Below are positions 31,116 through 38,564 of a DNA stretch of 64,000 nucleotides, piece by piece (positions within the stretch are counted from its first letter, which is position 1; each line of letters starts with the position of its first letter). This DNA is from a virus, in IMG/VR virus record IMGVR_UViG_3300012001_000006, positions 1 to 64,000 of that record. One strand, written 5' to 3'. The position numbers and the translations under genes were made by a program. The notes beneath the pieces are model-generated. The model saw only the letters and a list, made by a program, of their open reading frames with translations, did no database searches and was not told where the DNA came from.

Positions 31116-31763
31116 TCAGCGCGACAGGTAGGTCTCGATGGACTTGCGATCCGCCTCTTCGTCGATGCGAATCAGGTTCGCGTAGCCATTTTCCAGTTCG
31201 GCCCACACCATCCCGAACGCCTCGAAGATTGTGAAGTCGAGGCCGGTCAGTCGGGCCAGACGCCCACCTTCGTTTTGCCAGAACACGTACGGGAAGCGAA
31301 GCTGCTGCGGACAGGCCAGGATGCACTTCTTAGCCAGCGCTGAGAGCGCCTTGGTGCGCTCCATGCGGGAGACCATCGTCCAGGTCACGCTGGCGACCTC
31401 TGACGCGTCCATGCCGGTCTCCAGGGCGAACAGAATCGCCGCAGCTTTCGGTTGCTGCGCGTGTCGCAGTCCATTACGCAGCTCACCCGCTGTCAGGTAG
31501 ACGCGCGATGGCGAGCGGTAGGTCAGCATGGGAGGGCTGGCAAATTCGTTGCGCGCGACCGCCGCTTGTACTTCTCGCATTGCGAGGTCGATGGCTGATT
31601 CTGCTTGATCGCGCTGGCCGGCTTCTGACATGCGGGCCACGAACGCGTAGATGGATGCGGTGCTGATCTTGTCGGCCGGTCGAGACCAGAGCGGCGACTG
31701 TGAGAGCGGCGATACGCCGAGAATTGTGGAAATCTTACCGATGTCCTTGAGCGCTGGTGTCAT
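31116..31763 (-). CDS. tyrosine-recombinase-like protein lacking catalytic residues
   Basis: The start is the ATG at 31763 after GGAGGGAAC. Residues 95-135 (LTAGELRNGLRHAQQPKAAA, then ILFALETGMDASEVASVTW) resemble the first core helices of tyrosine recombinases, but the catalytic Arg position of ETGxRxSE is Asp. No HxxR or nucleophile Tyr motif follows. The N-terminal 90 residues are helical like a SAM-like domain. It ends 17 bp from the attP arm repeats. It may be an inactive integrase relative that binds att DNA, or an unrelated helical protein; the resemblance is weak. Confidence 0.5.
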   Translation of the reverse strand: MTPALKDIGKISTILGVSPLSQSPLWSRPADKISTASIYAFVARMSEAGQRDQAESAIDLAMREVQAAVARNEFASPPMLTYRSPSRVYLTAGELRNGLRHAQQPKAAAILFALETGMDASEVASVTWTMVSRMERTKALSALAKKCILACPQQLRFPYVFWQNEGGRLARLTGLDFTIFEAFGMVWAELENGYANLIRIDEEADRKSIETYLSR

Positions 31764-31799
31764 GTTCCCTCCAACGCTCAAGGATACCGCATTGCTAAA

Positions 31800-32423
31800 T
31801 TACGCGATAGCGAAATCCAGCGCCAGCATATCGGCGATTTCGACGCAATTCGTTATGTCGATCCGCTGCAAATCCAGATCGTACGCATGCGCCTCAAGTC
31901 GCCAAGCCTGCTCGGTCGTCATCATCACTTCCATGCGCTTCGCTGCCGTCTTGATAACTCTGTTGTGACTGTTGCTCCCTATCGCCGCCGCTGCCGTCGC
32001 ATCATTGATCGTACGCTGTAAAAATCGCTCATTGATGACTGACTGCGGATTGTCGACGAAAACCTGGCGCAACTGAATTTCGTCGCGGTGGCTTTTGCAC
32101 CACAACGCGATCTGTTTCGCGCCGACCGGCTCACACACCAGAACGATATGGTCGCCATGCATGAACAGTCGATTCAGTTCCGCCGTTGACAGTCCGTAGA
32201 AGTTGTCGCCGAACTGGATGCACTCGATGAACATGCCGCAGTCTTTCATCGTCTTGAACTTGTCTGCGCCGATGAAATAGTAATCGACGCCATCGACTTC
32301 GCCGGCGCGTGGCAGCCGCGTGGTGGTTGATACCGCTTTCATGCAGCCGCGTTCGACCATCATACTTTCGAGCGTGGATTTACCGGCGCAGGATGGGCCG
32401 GTCAGTGTGGTGAGTTGTTTCAC
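31800..32423 (-). CDS. guanylate kinase-like nucleotide kinase
   Basis: Walker A GPSCAGKST is at residues 9-17. The guanylate-kinase signature follows: STTTRLPRAGEVDGVDYYF near residues 32-50 and FGDNFYGLS near 72. The rest contains the lid and helical C-terminus. It would phosphorylate (d)GMP or a related dNMP to diphosphate, serving phage DNA synthesis with ThyX and the reductase. The 207-residue length matches guanylate kinases. A copy of the operator core (32026) lies inside it and may be chance. Confidence 0.82.
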   Translation of the reverse strand: MKQLTTLTGPSCAGKSTLESMMVERGCMKAVSTTTRLPRAGEVDGVDYYFIGADKFKTMKDCGMFIECIQFGDNFYGLSTAELNRLFMHGDHIVLVCEPVGAKQIALWCKSHRDEIQLRQVFVDNPQSVINERFLQRTINDATAAAAIGSNSHNRVIKTAAKRMEVMMTTEQAWRLEAHAYDLDLQRIDITNCVEIADMLALDFAIA

Positions 32424-33130
32424 AGAATGATCTCCAAAGGGGGTAGAGTTTGTTGAGTCAGCCCGATTGCCGCAGCGGCGTCCAGACCGAGCTTTCGGAC
32501 TTGATGGTTGATGTACGCCTCGACATCGATCTTGGCGGCTGTGGTGGCCTTTGCAAGCGCCTCTTCCGCCTGCCCCACGACGAAGCTGACTGAGCCTGGC
32601 AGGTACTCGGCTTCGCGACCCAAGTTCTTGTGGATCTCGCGCAATTCACCCTTCGGCAGTTTGCCCGACTCAATCAGGTCGCCGAGCTTGCGGATTTCAG
32701 CTTGCATAGCTTCCATGCGCCTTCTTCCAGACGCTTCGATTTCGCGCTTGAAGATTTCCATCTTCGACTCGTTCATGACGATGTACGGCATCGGCTCGCC
32801 GTTCACGTATGCGAGAGTGCATGGAACGCCGTCGCCACGTCCAGGCGATGTGATGAATTCGGCAAACTGCGAATGGCTCATTTCGAACTCAACGAGCGTC
32901 GTGCCAACGCTGTGATTCCAGTCATTCGACAGGTTGCGCGCCAGCTCTGCGCGCTTGACCCGAATGCAAATCCGATGGTCGTGCTTAACGTCCGAGCCAA
33001 AGAGCGTCTTGTCGCCGCCCGTCACGACCGACATCGTGACGACGCCAAAAGCGGGATGGTCGAAGACTTCGTGCGGCTCGCACTTTCCCGTTCTCTCCTC
33101 GCGCTTAGTTGGCCGCTGATGCTTTCTCAT
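32420..33130 (-). CDS. hypothetical protein, 236 aa
   Basis: The start at 33130 follows GGAGCCGGAAA. Its stop overlaps the kinase start by 4 bases. The N-terminus is basic; residues 40-120 look beta-rich (DHRICIRVKRAELARNL, GTTLVEFEMSHSQFAEF); residues 120-200 form a long charged helix (EIFKREIEASGRRRMEAM). No family is recognised. It may act with the kinase, by position only. Confidence 0.65.
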   Translation of the reverse strand: MRKHQRPTKREERTGKCEPHEVFDHPAFGVVTMSVVTGGDKTLFGSDVKHDHRICIRVKRAELARNLSNDWNHSVGTTLVEFEMSHSQFAEFITSPGRGDGVPCTLAYVNGEPMPYIVMNESKMEIFKREIEASGRRRMEAMQAEIRKLGDLIESGKLPKGELREIHKNLGREAEYLPGSVSFVVGQAEEALAKATTAAKIDVEAYINHQVRKLGLDAAAAIGLTQQTLPPLEIIL

Positions 33131-33326
33131 TTTCCGGCTCCTTTTCTGTTGCGGCTCCGCGAGCCAGTTTGTCGGTGATCATCACAAGGAAACGCGTCAT
33201 GGTGAAGATCGGTACTTCGTTGCCGGCGTTGTCGATGATCTGGACGAGACCGCCTTTGTTCGTGTTGAACACGCGTTCCGTCCAGGGCATCGTCGCCTTC
33301 AGCGCTTTGAATTCTTGCTCGTTCAC
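33105..33326 (-). CDS. hypothetical protein, 73 aa
   Basis: Starts with GTG overlapping the upstream stop as GTGA. A compact sequence (EFKALKATMPWTERVFNTN, then IIDNAGNEVPIFTMTRFLVMI) with a charged, Glu/Lys/Ala tail that overlaps the next gene by 26 bases. No family is recognised. Confidence 0.55.
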   Translation of the reverse strand: MNEQEFKALKATMPWTERVFNTNKGGLVQIIDNAGNEVPIFTMTRFLVMITDKLARGAATEKEPENEKASAAN

Positions 33327-33643
33327 GACGCACCTACCTTTCGTTTGCCAACTTCCTTCTTCAAGAGGATCTTCATCATCAGCACCGAGCCTTCAGTGGT
33401 GGCGAAAATGTAGATGATGCCGACCGCGACGATGTTCCACCAGTTGCCGGTCTTGATCGCTTGCCATACCTGCAAGGTGATCAGAATGTTCGTGGCGAAC
33501 CAGACGCCGTTGGAGCAGAGCGCAGCCCAACGGTGATAGTTTGGATCGCCGCTGTTGCGGCTGCGGCTGACCCATGTGAATGCCATGTTCTGTACGAAGG
33601 CGATCAGCGCGAGCGTGGCGAGGTCGAGAATTGAAATGTTCAT
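33323..33643 (-). CDS. membrane protein with three predicted TM segments, 106 aa
   Basis: The true start is the ATG at 33643 after AAGGGGCTTC; the longer open frame upstream is a shadow of the next gene. Hydrophobic segments are LDLATLALIAFVQNMAFTWV, ALCSNGVWFATNILITLQVW and WNIVAVGIIYIFATTEGSVL, with a basic C-terminus (KILLKKEVGKRK) probably cytoplasmic. No named family. Its place among replication genes suggests an early inner-membrane protein, for example superinfection exclusion, which is speculative. Confidence 0.7.
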   Translation of the reverse strand: MNISILDLATLALIAFVQNMAFTWVSRSRNSGDPNYHRWAALCSNGVWFATNILITLQVWQAIKTGNWWNIVAVGIIYIFATTEGSVLMMKILLKKEVGKRKVGAS

Positions 33644-33651
33644 GAAGCCCC

Positions 33652-34032
33652 TTAAAAGGTTGAGTGTTGTTGCGGTTGATCGGGTGAAAATGTCGGCATT
33701 GGAGGGAACGCGATCCTCCGCAGGTCGGCGATGTGTTCTTTCATCAGCGAGACGACTTGTTCGCCGGCGCCAGTTACCTGCTGCCCCGAACTCGGCCGAA
33801 TGCCGGCCTCCCACAGCGCATCGAGCAACGCCTGGGCCGACTGTTCGTCGAGTTGAAATGCCGGATTGGGCGCGCTGTAGACGCCATACGCGCTCGTTGA
33901 CACGGCCAGTGGCGGGAAAGGCATGAGCGTCTCCACTCCAGTCGGCGTCTGGCGGGCAAGCACATGCACGTCGTACGCGTTGCACGCCAGGTTGCGCTCA
34001 AGCCGCGCTTTGCAGATCGGTATCAGGTTCAC
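33652..34032 (-). CDS. hypothetical protein, 126 aa
   Basis: Starts with GTG at 34032 overlapping the upstream stop (GTGA), with AAGGAG before it. Sequence: IPICKARLERNLACNAYDVHV near the front, a Pro-rich strand (TLMPFPPLAVSTSAYGVYS), a helix (DEQSAQALLDALWEAGIRP) and a basic tail. No family is recognised. Confidence 0.6.
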   Translation of the reverse strand: MNLIPICKARLERNLACNAYDVHVLARQTPTGVETLMPFPPLAVSTSAYGVYSAPNPAFQLDEQSAQALLDALWEAGIRPSSGQQVTGAGEQVVSLMKEHIADLRRIAFPPMPTFSPDQPQQHSTF

Positions 34033-34334
34033 GTAGTCTCCTTCGGAATCCACACCCAAGCGGCGACCCACGTTCCGCGCTCAGTTTTCGCCAGCATCGG
34101 CTTGTCGTCGATTTCGATGTCGTCGTCGGACGGCAATGCGTACTGTTCGCGCGCCAGGGCGACAATCGCGCCCTCCTCGCCAGACAGCTCCGGCTCCAGC
34201 ACCGTATTGACCGCATTGACGATCTTTTCCAGATCGATGCTGCCGATCGTTGTGATCGGGTGCGGAGGGAACTGCTGCATCCCAAGCCTGGCCCGTCTGA
34301 AGTCGGCCTTCAGGTCGTCGATGTCGATTTTCAC
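34029..34334 (-). CDS. hypothetical protein, 101 aa
   Basis: Starts with GTG overlapping the stop of the preceding 53-aa gene. An acidic protein: a helical front (DIDDLKADFRRARLGMQQF), a middle helix and a C-terminal Trp-rich strand (RGTWVAAWVWIPKE). Part of a chain of overlapping small genes downstream of the ligase. Function unknown. Confidence 0.6.
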   Translation of the reverse strand: MKIDIDDLKADFRRARLGMQQFPPHPITTIGSIDLEKIVNAVNTVLEPELSGEEGAIVALAREQYALPSDDDIEIDDKPMLAKTERGTWVAAWVWIPKETT

Positions 34335-34492
34335 GCCGCCTCCTCCACGTCGCCAACCATCACGTCGGTCGTGCTGTCAAACACATTCGAGTCGCGCGCA
34401 TCCTCAAGACTTTGCGCCATCTCGTCACGCGCTTTCTCAGCCTCCCCCTGGCTCTTTGCGCAGATCGTCACCAGAATCGTGAAGTTCTTCAT
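34331..34492 (-). CDS. small hypothetical protein, 53 aa
   Basis: A short gene that fills the gap between ligase and the 101-aa gene. The ATG at 34492 overlaps the ligase stop; its TGA overlaps the next GTG. The product has a beta strand (NFTILVTICAKSQ), a charged helix (GEAEKARDEMAQSLEDARD) and an acidic end (DVMVGDVEEAA), suggesting a small folded alpha/beta protein. The overlaps at both ends argue that it is real. Confidence 0.65.
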   Translation of the reverse strand: MKNFTILVTICAKSQGEAEKARDEMAQSLEDARDSNVFDSTTDVMVGDVEEAA

Positions 34493-35883
34493 GCTGCCGC
34501 CTTCAGGATTGCCGCGCCCCGCTTTGCAGCCTCTTCTTGAGCGAAGACTTGCGCCAGTGTGTCCGCGACCGTTTTATCCTTGCGCAATTCAACGTAGCGC
34601 GGAAGGAAGAGCGAGTGCAGATCGCCTTCTTTCGACGGCCGCATGACACCGGTCGCCTTGACAGCCATGATGGTGCCGAGCAGCGCTGCGCGGTTGTCAC
34701 TTATCTCCTTACGCTTCGCATCCTTGAAGCCGGACACGGACACGCGCAGTTGACCGCAGGACGTTTCAGTGATGACCGACCCGAAGGTGGCCGCGTTCTT
34801 GCCGTTGCCTGGTTCGAAGCCGACGATTTTCAGATCGACGACGAACTCCAGCTTCAGCTTGACCTGATCCTTTGATGTCGCGTCGCGCCAAATCGCCGTC
34901 ATCTTTTTAAGGACGACGCCCTCTTTGCCGAGCGCCAGCAGTTCGGCATAGTATTCGTACGCCGCAGCCAGGCTCTTGACGATGCGCGTCGGGATGAGGC
35001 GTACCAGCGACGCAGGGCCGATCGCCGCTTCGCGTATTTGCGTGATGAGGCCCGTCAGGCGATTCTTGTACGGATCGAGGTACTGGCCCTTCGGTTTGAC
35101 CGATGTCAGCGGAATCTGATCCCACACCAGCAGCACCGGCTTTTCGCCAGGGCCGAAGTCGCCGCCCTTGAGGACGCTGTTCAGAATGCCGTTGCCGATT
35201 TCACGCGCCAGGACAACGCCGTCGCGCTCGACGACCACTTCGCCATGACTTTGCGTGGAGCGTGGGAAGGTGAGCTGAATGTCGCCAATCATTTCGTCGA
35301 ACTTTTCAGTCGGGAACTGGCTGCCTGCGCGCGACGACAGAAACACTTCGCCGTCGTCTTCGTGATCGACGTTGAAGAACATGCCGTCCGCCTTCTCTTG
35401 CGCGATAACGCCGCCAGCAAAATCCCACTTGCTCAGATCGGTGTCGGTCGGCAGGCAGCAGCGCATGTACGGGAAGTCCGGCACCAGGCCAGGAAACGCC
35501 TTGTTCGTGGTGTTCTCGCCAAAGCCGGCGCGCAAGTCTTTCAACAGGATGCGCTTGAACAGCTCCGCAGACTCTTCGCCGAGACGGTTGATTTCGTCCA
35601 GAATCGCCGCCTGCATTGCGGTGCCGGTCAGGGCGCGGACACGCATCTGGTCAAGGATCTCCCACGTCTTCGCGTCGAACTGACCGGCGCCAGGTGCGGT
35701 GCGTTCCGGTATCTTCTTGACGCCGTAGGTGATCGTCGTGTCGCAGGCGGCCTTCAGCACTTTGCGCAGGAGGTCGCTGGTGTCGCACTTCTTGAGCATC
35801 GCCTCTTTGTCGTTCTTGCCAGGTGTGGCGGCGATCGATTCAATTAAGCCAAAAACCTCGTCGCTATTCATAAGTAAGATCAT
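34489..35883 (-). CDS. lig: ATP-dependent DNA ligase
   Basis: Nucleotidyltransferase-type ligase sealing nicks during replication. The adenylated lysine is in IAQEKADGMFFNV (motif I, near residue 170). Further motifs are SSRAGSQFP (III region), GEVVVERDG, LALGKEGVVLKK (IV) and KLKLEFVVDLKIVGFEPG (V). The N-terminal 150 residues are a helical DNA-binding domain and the C-terminal 110 an OB-type fold. Length 464 is near T4 ligase. GGAGGAAAC precedes the ATG at 35883. Confidence 0.93.
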   Translation of the reverse strand: MILLMNSDEVFGLIESIAATPGKNDKEAMLKKCDTSDLLRKVLKAACDTTITYGVKKIPERTAPGAGQFDAKTWEILDQMRVRALTGTAMQAAILDEINRLGEESAELFKRILLKDLRAGFGENTTNKAFPGLVPDFPYMRCCLPTDTDLSKWDFAGGVIAQEKADGMFFNVDHEDDGEVFLSSRAGSQFPTEKFDEMIGDIQLTFPRSTQSHGEVVVERDGVVLAREIGNGILNSVLKGGDFGPGEKPVLLVWDQIPLTSVKPKGQYLDPYKNRLTGLITQIREAAIGPASLVRLIPTRIVKSLAAAYEYYAELLALGKEGVVLKKMTAIWRDATSKDQVKLKLEFVVDLKIVGFEPGNGKNAATFGSVITETSCGQLRVSVSGFKDAKRKEISDNRAALLGTIMAVKATGVMRPSKEGDLHSLFLPRYVELRKDKTVADTLAQVFAQEEAAKRGAAILKAAA

Positions 35884-35894
35884 GTTTCCTCCGG

Positions 35895-36578
35895 TTATCG
35901 TGATGCGGCAACACGCCGCGCGTACTGCAATGGGGATTCGTTCGGCAGCATCATTACTACCGGACGTGACGCGATGAGCGTCTTCAATTCGGGTGGCGTC
36001 GCGTTGACGGCCAGCGCAGCGACAACCTTCGGCGCTGGTGCCGGTGCGACAACCTTCGGTGCCAGTGCGGCGGGCGTCTCCGCCAGCTTCTTCATTTCGG
36101 CGTTGATCGCTGCGGCGTAGCTGTCTTCTTCCGGCGCCGGCGTGTCGAACTCGCGATCAGCCGCGGTCGGCGCTTCCTTCGGGGCCGACTTCGTGACGAC
36201 ATCGATCACGCGCCGCTTGCCTGGCATACGCGGGATTTCATCCGGCAGCGTCAAGTTCGTGATGATTTGGTTCTGAATGAACTGGCGCGGAAAGTAGAAC
36301 AGCGCCTCGCCCTTCAACAGCTCCTCGTTACGCATATGAATCGCCGCACAAGTCTTGTTGGCGATCGAAGGGATGCAATCGGCGTGCAGCGGGTGCGTAC
36401 GGCCCGCCTCATGCTCTGAAATCTTCCAGAGACACGACGAGTACGACGGACTGCGCTGCACGATGTCGCAGCCACGCAGATAGAACGCGTTGTCGCCGCC
36501 GGCCGAAGCCGATGGTGGGTAAATTTTCTTCGGCACTTCTGCCGGCTTCACTTCTTCAACTTTTGTTTCATCGGTCAT
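35895..36578 (-). CDS. hypothetical protein with cysteine-rich domain, 227 aa
   Basis: Three ATGs follow CTGGAG; the third (36578) has the best spacing. Residues 35-85 hold four cysteines (RGCDIVQ, YSSCLWK, HADCIPS, NKTCAAIHM) and several histidines, likely a metal-binding fold. Residues 135-200 are Ala/Pro-rich linker (APKVVAPAPAPKVVAALAV). The C-terminus ends in ARRVAASR. It lies just before the ligase gene. Family unknown. Confidence 0.6.
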   Translation of the reverse strand: MTDETKVEEVKPAEVPKKIYPPSASAGGDNAFYLRGCDIVQRSPSYSSCLWKISEHEAGRTHPLHADCIPSIANKTCAAIHMRNEELLKGEALFYFPRQFIQNQIITNLTLPDEIPRMPGKRRVIDVVTKSAPKEAPTAADREFDTPAPEEDSYAAAINAEMKKLAETPAALAPKVVAPAPAPKVVAALAVNATPPELKTLIASRPVVMMLPNESPLQYARRVAASR

Positions 36579-36590
36579 CATCATCTCCAG

Positions 36591-37064
36591 TTACCAGCTA
36601 CCCCAATTGCCATCGCGAACGATCGGCGGCTCTTCAATTTTTGTCGTGTCAACTATGTCAACCGCCGGCACGCCAGGCGTCATCGCAAAGTAGTCAAAAT
36701 ACTCAGAGACAGCCTCGCGATCCGTTGTCTCGTTGTAATGCTTCATCGTCGTCTCGCGCAGGCCCGTTTGGCTCAGTGACTTAGGGCCGACGATGTGGAA
36801 GCCAAACTTCGCCTCCGCGAATTTGTACACGCCCTTGCCAGGTCGCGGCGCCGACTTTTGGTTCAGAATTTCGCGCTGTGCCGACTTGGCCGCCCCTTCG
36901 CTTGCGTAGTATTCGATCTTCGTTTGGCCGCCACCGAGCCTCTTGCCGATCGGGCCGTATCGCTTGATCAAGATCGACTTACCACCGTCGCCGACGATCC
37001 GCACCGTTTCGTAGAACTTGGTGCCTCCGTCATGCTCCAGATATTTTGCCTCGACTTGATACAT
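36591..37064 (-). CDS. WGR-domain-like protein
   Basis: Residues 5-75 follow the WGR pattern: KFYETVRIVGDGGKSILIKR, then YGPIGKRLGGGQTK, YYASEGAAKSAQREILNQK and PGKGVYKF. WGR domains bind nucleic acid in poly(ADP-ribose) polymerases and in some bacterial regulators. The rest (80-157) is unassigned and ends GNWGSW. Stand-alone WGR proteins in phage early regions have no settled role. RBS is weak before ATG 37064. Confidence 0.6.
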   Translation of the reverse strand: MYQVEAKYLEHDGGTKFYETVRIVGDGGKSILIKRYGPIGKRLGGGQTKIEYYASEGAAKSAQREILNQKSAPRPGKGVYKFAEAKFGFHIVGPKSLSQTGLRETTMKHYNETTDREAVSEYFDYFAMTPGVPAVDIVDTTKIEEPPIVRDGNWGSW

Positions 37065-37100
37065 ATTCAGCTCTCCCGCGCATTTGACGCTTCACTCGAT

Positions 37101-37150
37101 AAGTCATATGTTACTTATCTATCTCAGGATTCACAAGTCATTAATGACTT
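37101..37150. promoter_or_regulatory. tandem operators AAGTCA-TATG-TTACTT and AAGTCA-TTAA-TGACTT
   Basis: Two palindromes (37101-37116, 37135-37150), centres 34 bp apart, in the 100-bp gap between a 71-aa gene and the WGR-like gene. No perfect TATAAT is adjacent. Confidence 0.65.
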
Positions 37151-37165
37151 ATCCGTACAGGTTGC

Positions 37166-37381
37166 CTATGGCATCACTTTGAAGTTTTCATCGAACAGCG
37201 AATGGATCCAACGTGAGGTCTCGCTCTCTTGTGGCAAGTCCGCCGGCACCACTAGAAGCCAGGGGCCGCGCTTATCCGAAAACAACACGCTGTCTCGCTT
37301 CGTCAGCACACGCCAGCGCGCGCCACGCTCTTTGATAACCTGTCTCCCGCGCTTCGAGAGTCCGGCCAGTTCTATGTTCAC
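37166..37381 (-). CDS. small hypothetical protein, 71 aa
   Basis: Starts with GTG at 37381, two bases after the primase stop codon. A basic, Trp-containing small protein (LSKRGRQVIKERGARWRVL, then RGPWLLVVPADLPQES). Charge suggests nucleic-acid contact. It closes the helicase-primase operon before the tandem operators. Confidence 0.55.
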   Translation of the reverse strand: MNIELAGLSKRGRQVIKERGARWRVLTKRDSVLFSDKRGPWLLVVPADLPQESETSRWIHSLFDENFKVMP

Positions 37382-37382
37382 G

Positions 37383-38468
37383 TCACGCCCTCTTGCGCAG
37401 TCGCAGCCGCGTCGCCACACCCGCGTTGATCACTTCCGCTTTCCAGAATGCAGCGCAGACTTCGGACGCGGGGATTTCGTTCGGGTCTTTGTCCTTCGGC
37501 AGTATCGCGATGCGCGCCTGGATGCCGCAGCCGTTCAGCATCAGCCCCGCCTCGATCGCATCGTCGATGGCGCGATCCTCGCCGTCCCACATGAAGGTTG
37601 CCTGTTTCAGCCCCTTCTCCTTCAAGCGCATGACCTTGGCGAGCTGGCTATGCTCGTCGCCGCGCGACAGGTGCTTGCCGAACGTACCAATCGGCACCAC
37701 GTCACGCAGGGCCATATCGCCGTCCAGAGCGATTTTCATGGCAGCCACGTCGAATACCCCCTCACCGATGGCGATACGCGCAGCACCGACCGCATTGTGG
37801 CCGTTGTACAGGTGTGTACCGGTCGAGGAAAAGCCAGGCGGGAATAGATATTTCTTATCTGCCGTGTCAGTGATGTCTCGCCCCTGGAAGCTGACCAGTT
37901 CGCCTTCCAGATCGAATACAGGAATGATGATCCGGTTGGTGTAATCCTGAAACAAAGGTCGCCCACGCTCGTCCTCATAATTGAACTTCCCTCTCTGTGA
38001 AAAGCGCAGCGAGAAATACTTGGCGATGTCCGCGGTGATGTTGCGGCTGTCCAGGTACTTCAGGTTGCGCCCGTTGTGCGGCAGCGCGATCGATGCCGGC
38101 AGCTTCAGTTCCTCGCCGGTTAGACTGACCGCCACGCTGATCTTGCGCGCCGGCCGCCAGCCCTGATCACGCGCGAACGTCTTGATGTGGTCAACCGTCG
38201 CCTTGTTCGTTCCGCCGATCGATGCGTGGATGAAGCTCCACTTGTTGTATTTCGTTTCGCAGTCGCCGGCGAAGCAGTTGCCGAGACCGCTGTCGGCGTT
38301 CAGAAACACCTTCCAGTTCGAGTTACCGCAGCAAGGGCATTCCTTGACGTTAAGCTGCTGGCCGGATGCGCCGCGCGCCCGTTTGTAGCGGACACCTTCC
38401 TGATCCAGCCAGGACTCGATGTCGAGCGTATCGATGGCCTCGCGCAGCTCCTCGTTGCGGTCGGTCAT
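37383..38468 (-). CDS. dnaG: DnaG-type primase
   Basis: Residues 42-75 are a CHC2-type zinc ribbon (VKECPCCGNSNW, then GNCFAGDC). A TOPRIM fold follows: ARIAIGEGVFDVAAM (catalytic Glu, near 235) and ATFMWDGEDRAIDDAIEAG (Asp pair, near 295). At 361 residues it lacks the C-terminal helicase-interaction domain of bacterial DnaG. It synthesises RNA primers with the DnaB-type helicase encoded just upstream. The start directly follows the TAA of the 31-aa microprotein gene. Confidence 0.88.
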   Translation of the reverse strand: MTDRNEELREAIDTLDIESWLDQEGVRYKRARGASGQQLNVKECPCCGNSNWKVFLNADSGLGNCFAGDCETKYNKWSFIHASIGGTNKATVDHIKTFARDQGWRPARKISVAVSLTGEELKLPASIALPHNGRNLKYLDSRNITADIAKYFSLRFSQRGKFNYEDERGRPLFQDYTNRIIIPVFDLEGELVSFQGRDITDTADKKYLFPPGFSSTGTHLYNGHNAVGAARIAIGEGVFDVAAMKIALDGDMALRDVVPIGTFGKHLSRGDEHSQLAKVMRLKEKGLKQATFMWDGEDRAIDDAIEAGLMLNGCGIQARIAILPKDKDPNEIPASEVCAAFWKAEVINAGVATRLRLRKRA

Positions 38469-38564
38469 TTAGGCATCCAGCCAGAGGCACAAGAAGCCGA
38501 TAACGAACGCATACCACGGTGCGTCATAGTGAATACAGGCGAAAAAAGCGAAGATAGCAGTCAT
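38469..38564 (-). CDS. 31-residue membrane microprotein
   Basis: A tiny reading frame exactly fills the space between helicase and primase: its ATG overlaps the helicase stop (TAATG) and its TAA touches the primase ATG. The product has two hydrophobic stretches (TAIFAFFACI and YAFVIGFLCLWL) separated by HYDAPW, enough for one membrane hairpin or span. Perfect packing between coupled genes argues for real translation, whether for its product or only to deliver ribosomes to the primase. Confidence 0.5.
   Translation of the reverse strand: MTAIFAFFACIHYDAPWYAFVIGFLCLWLDA

Noticed and set aside
32026-32041. Operator copy CGCTCA-TTGA-TGACTG inside the guanylate kinase-like gene
   Set aside because: It has the core pattern but lies within coding sequence; about two such matches are expected by chance in the window.
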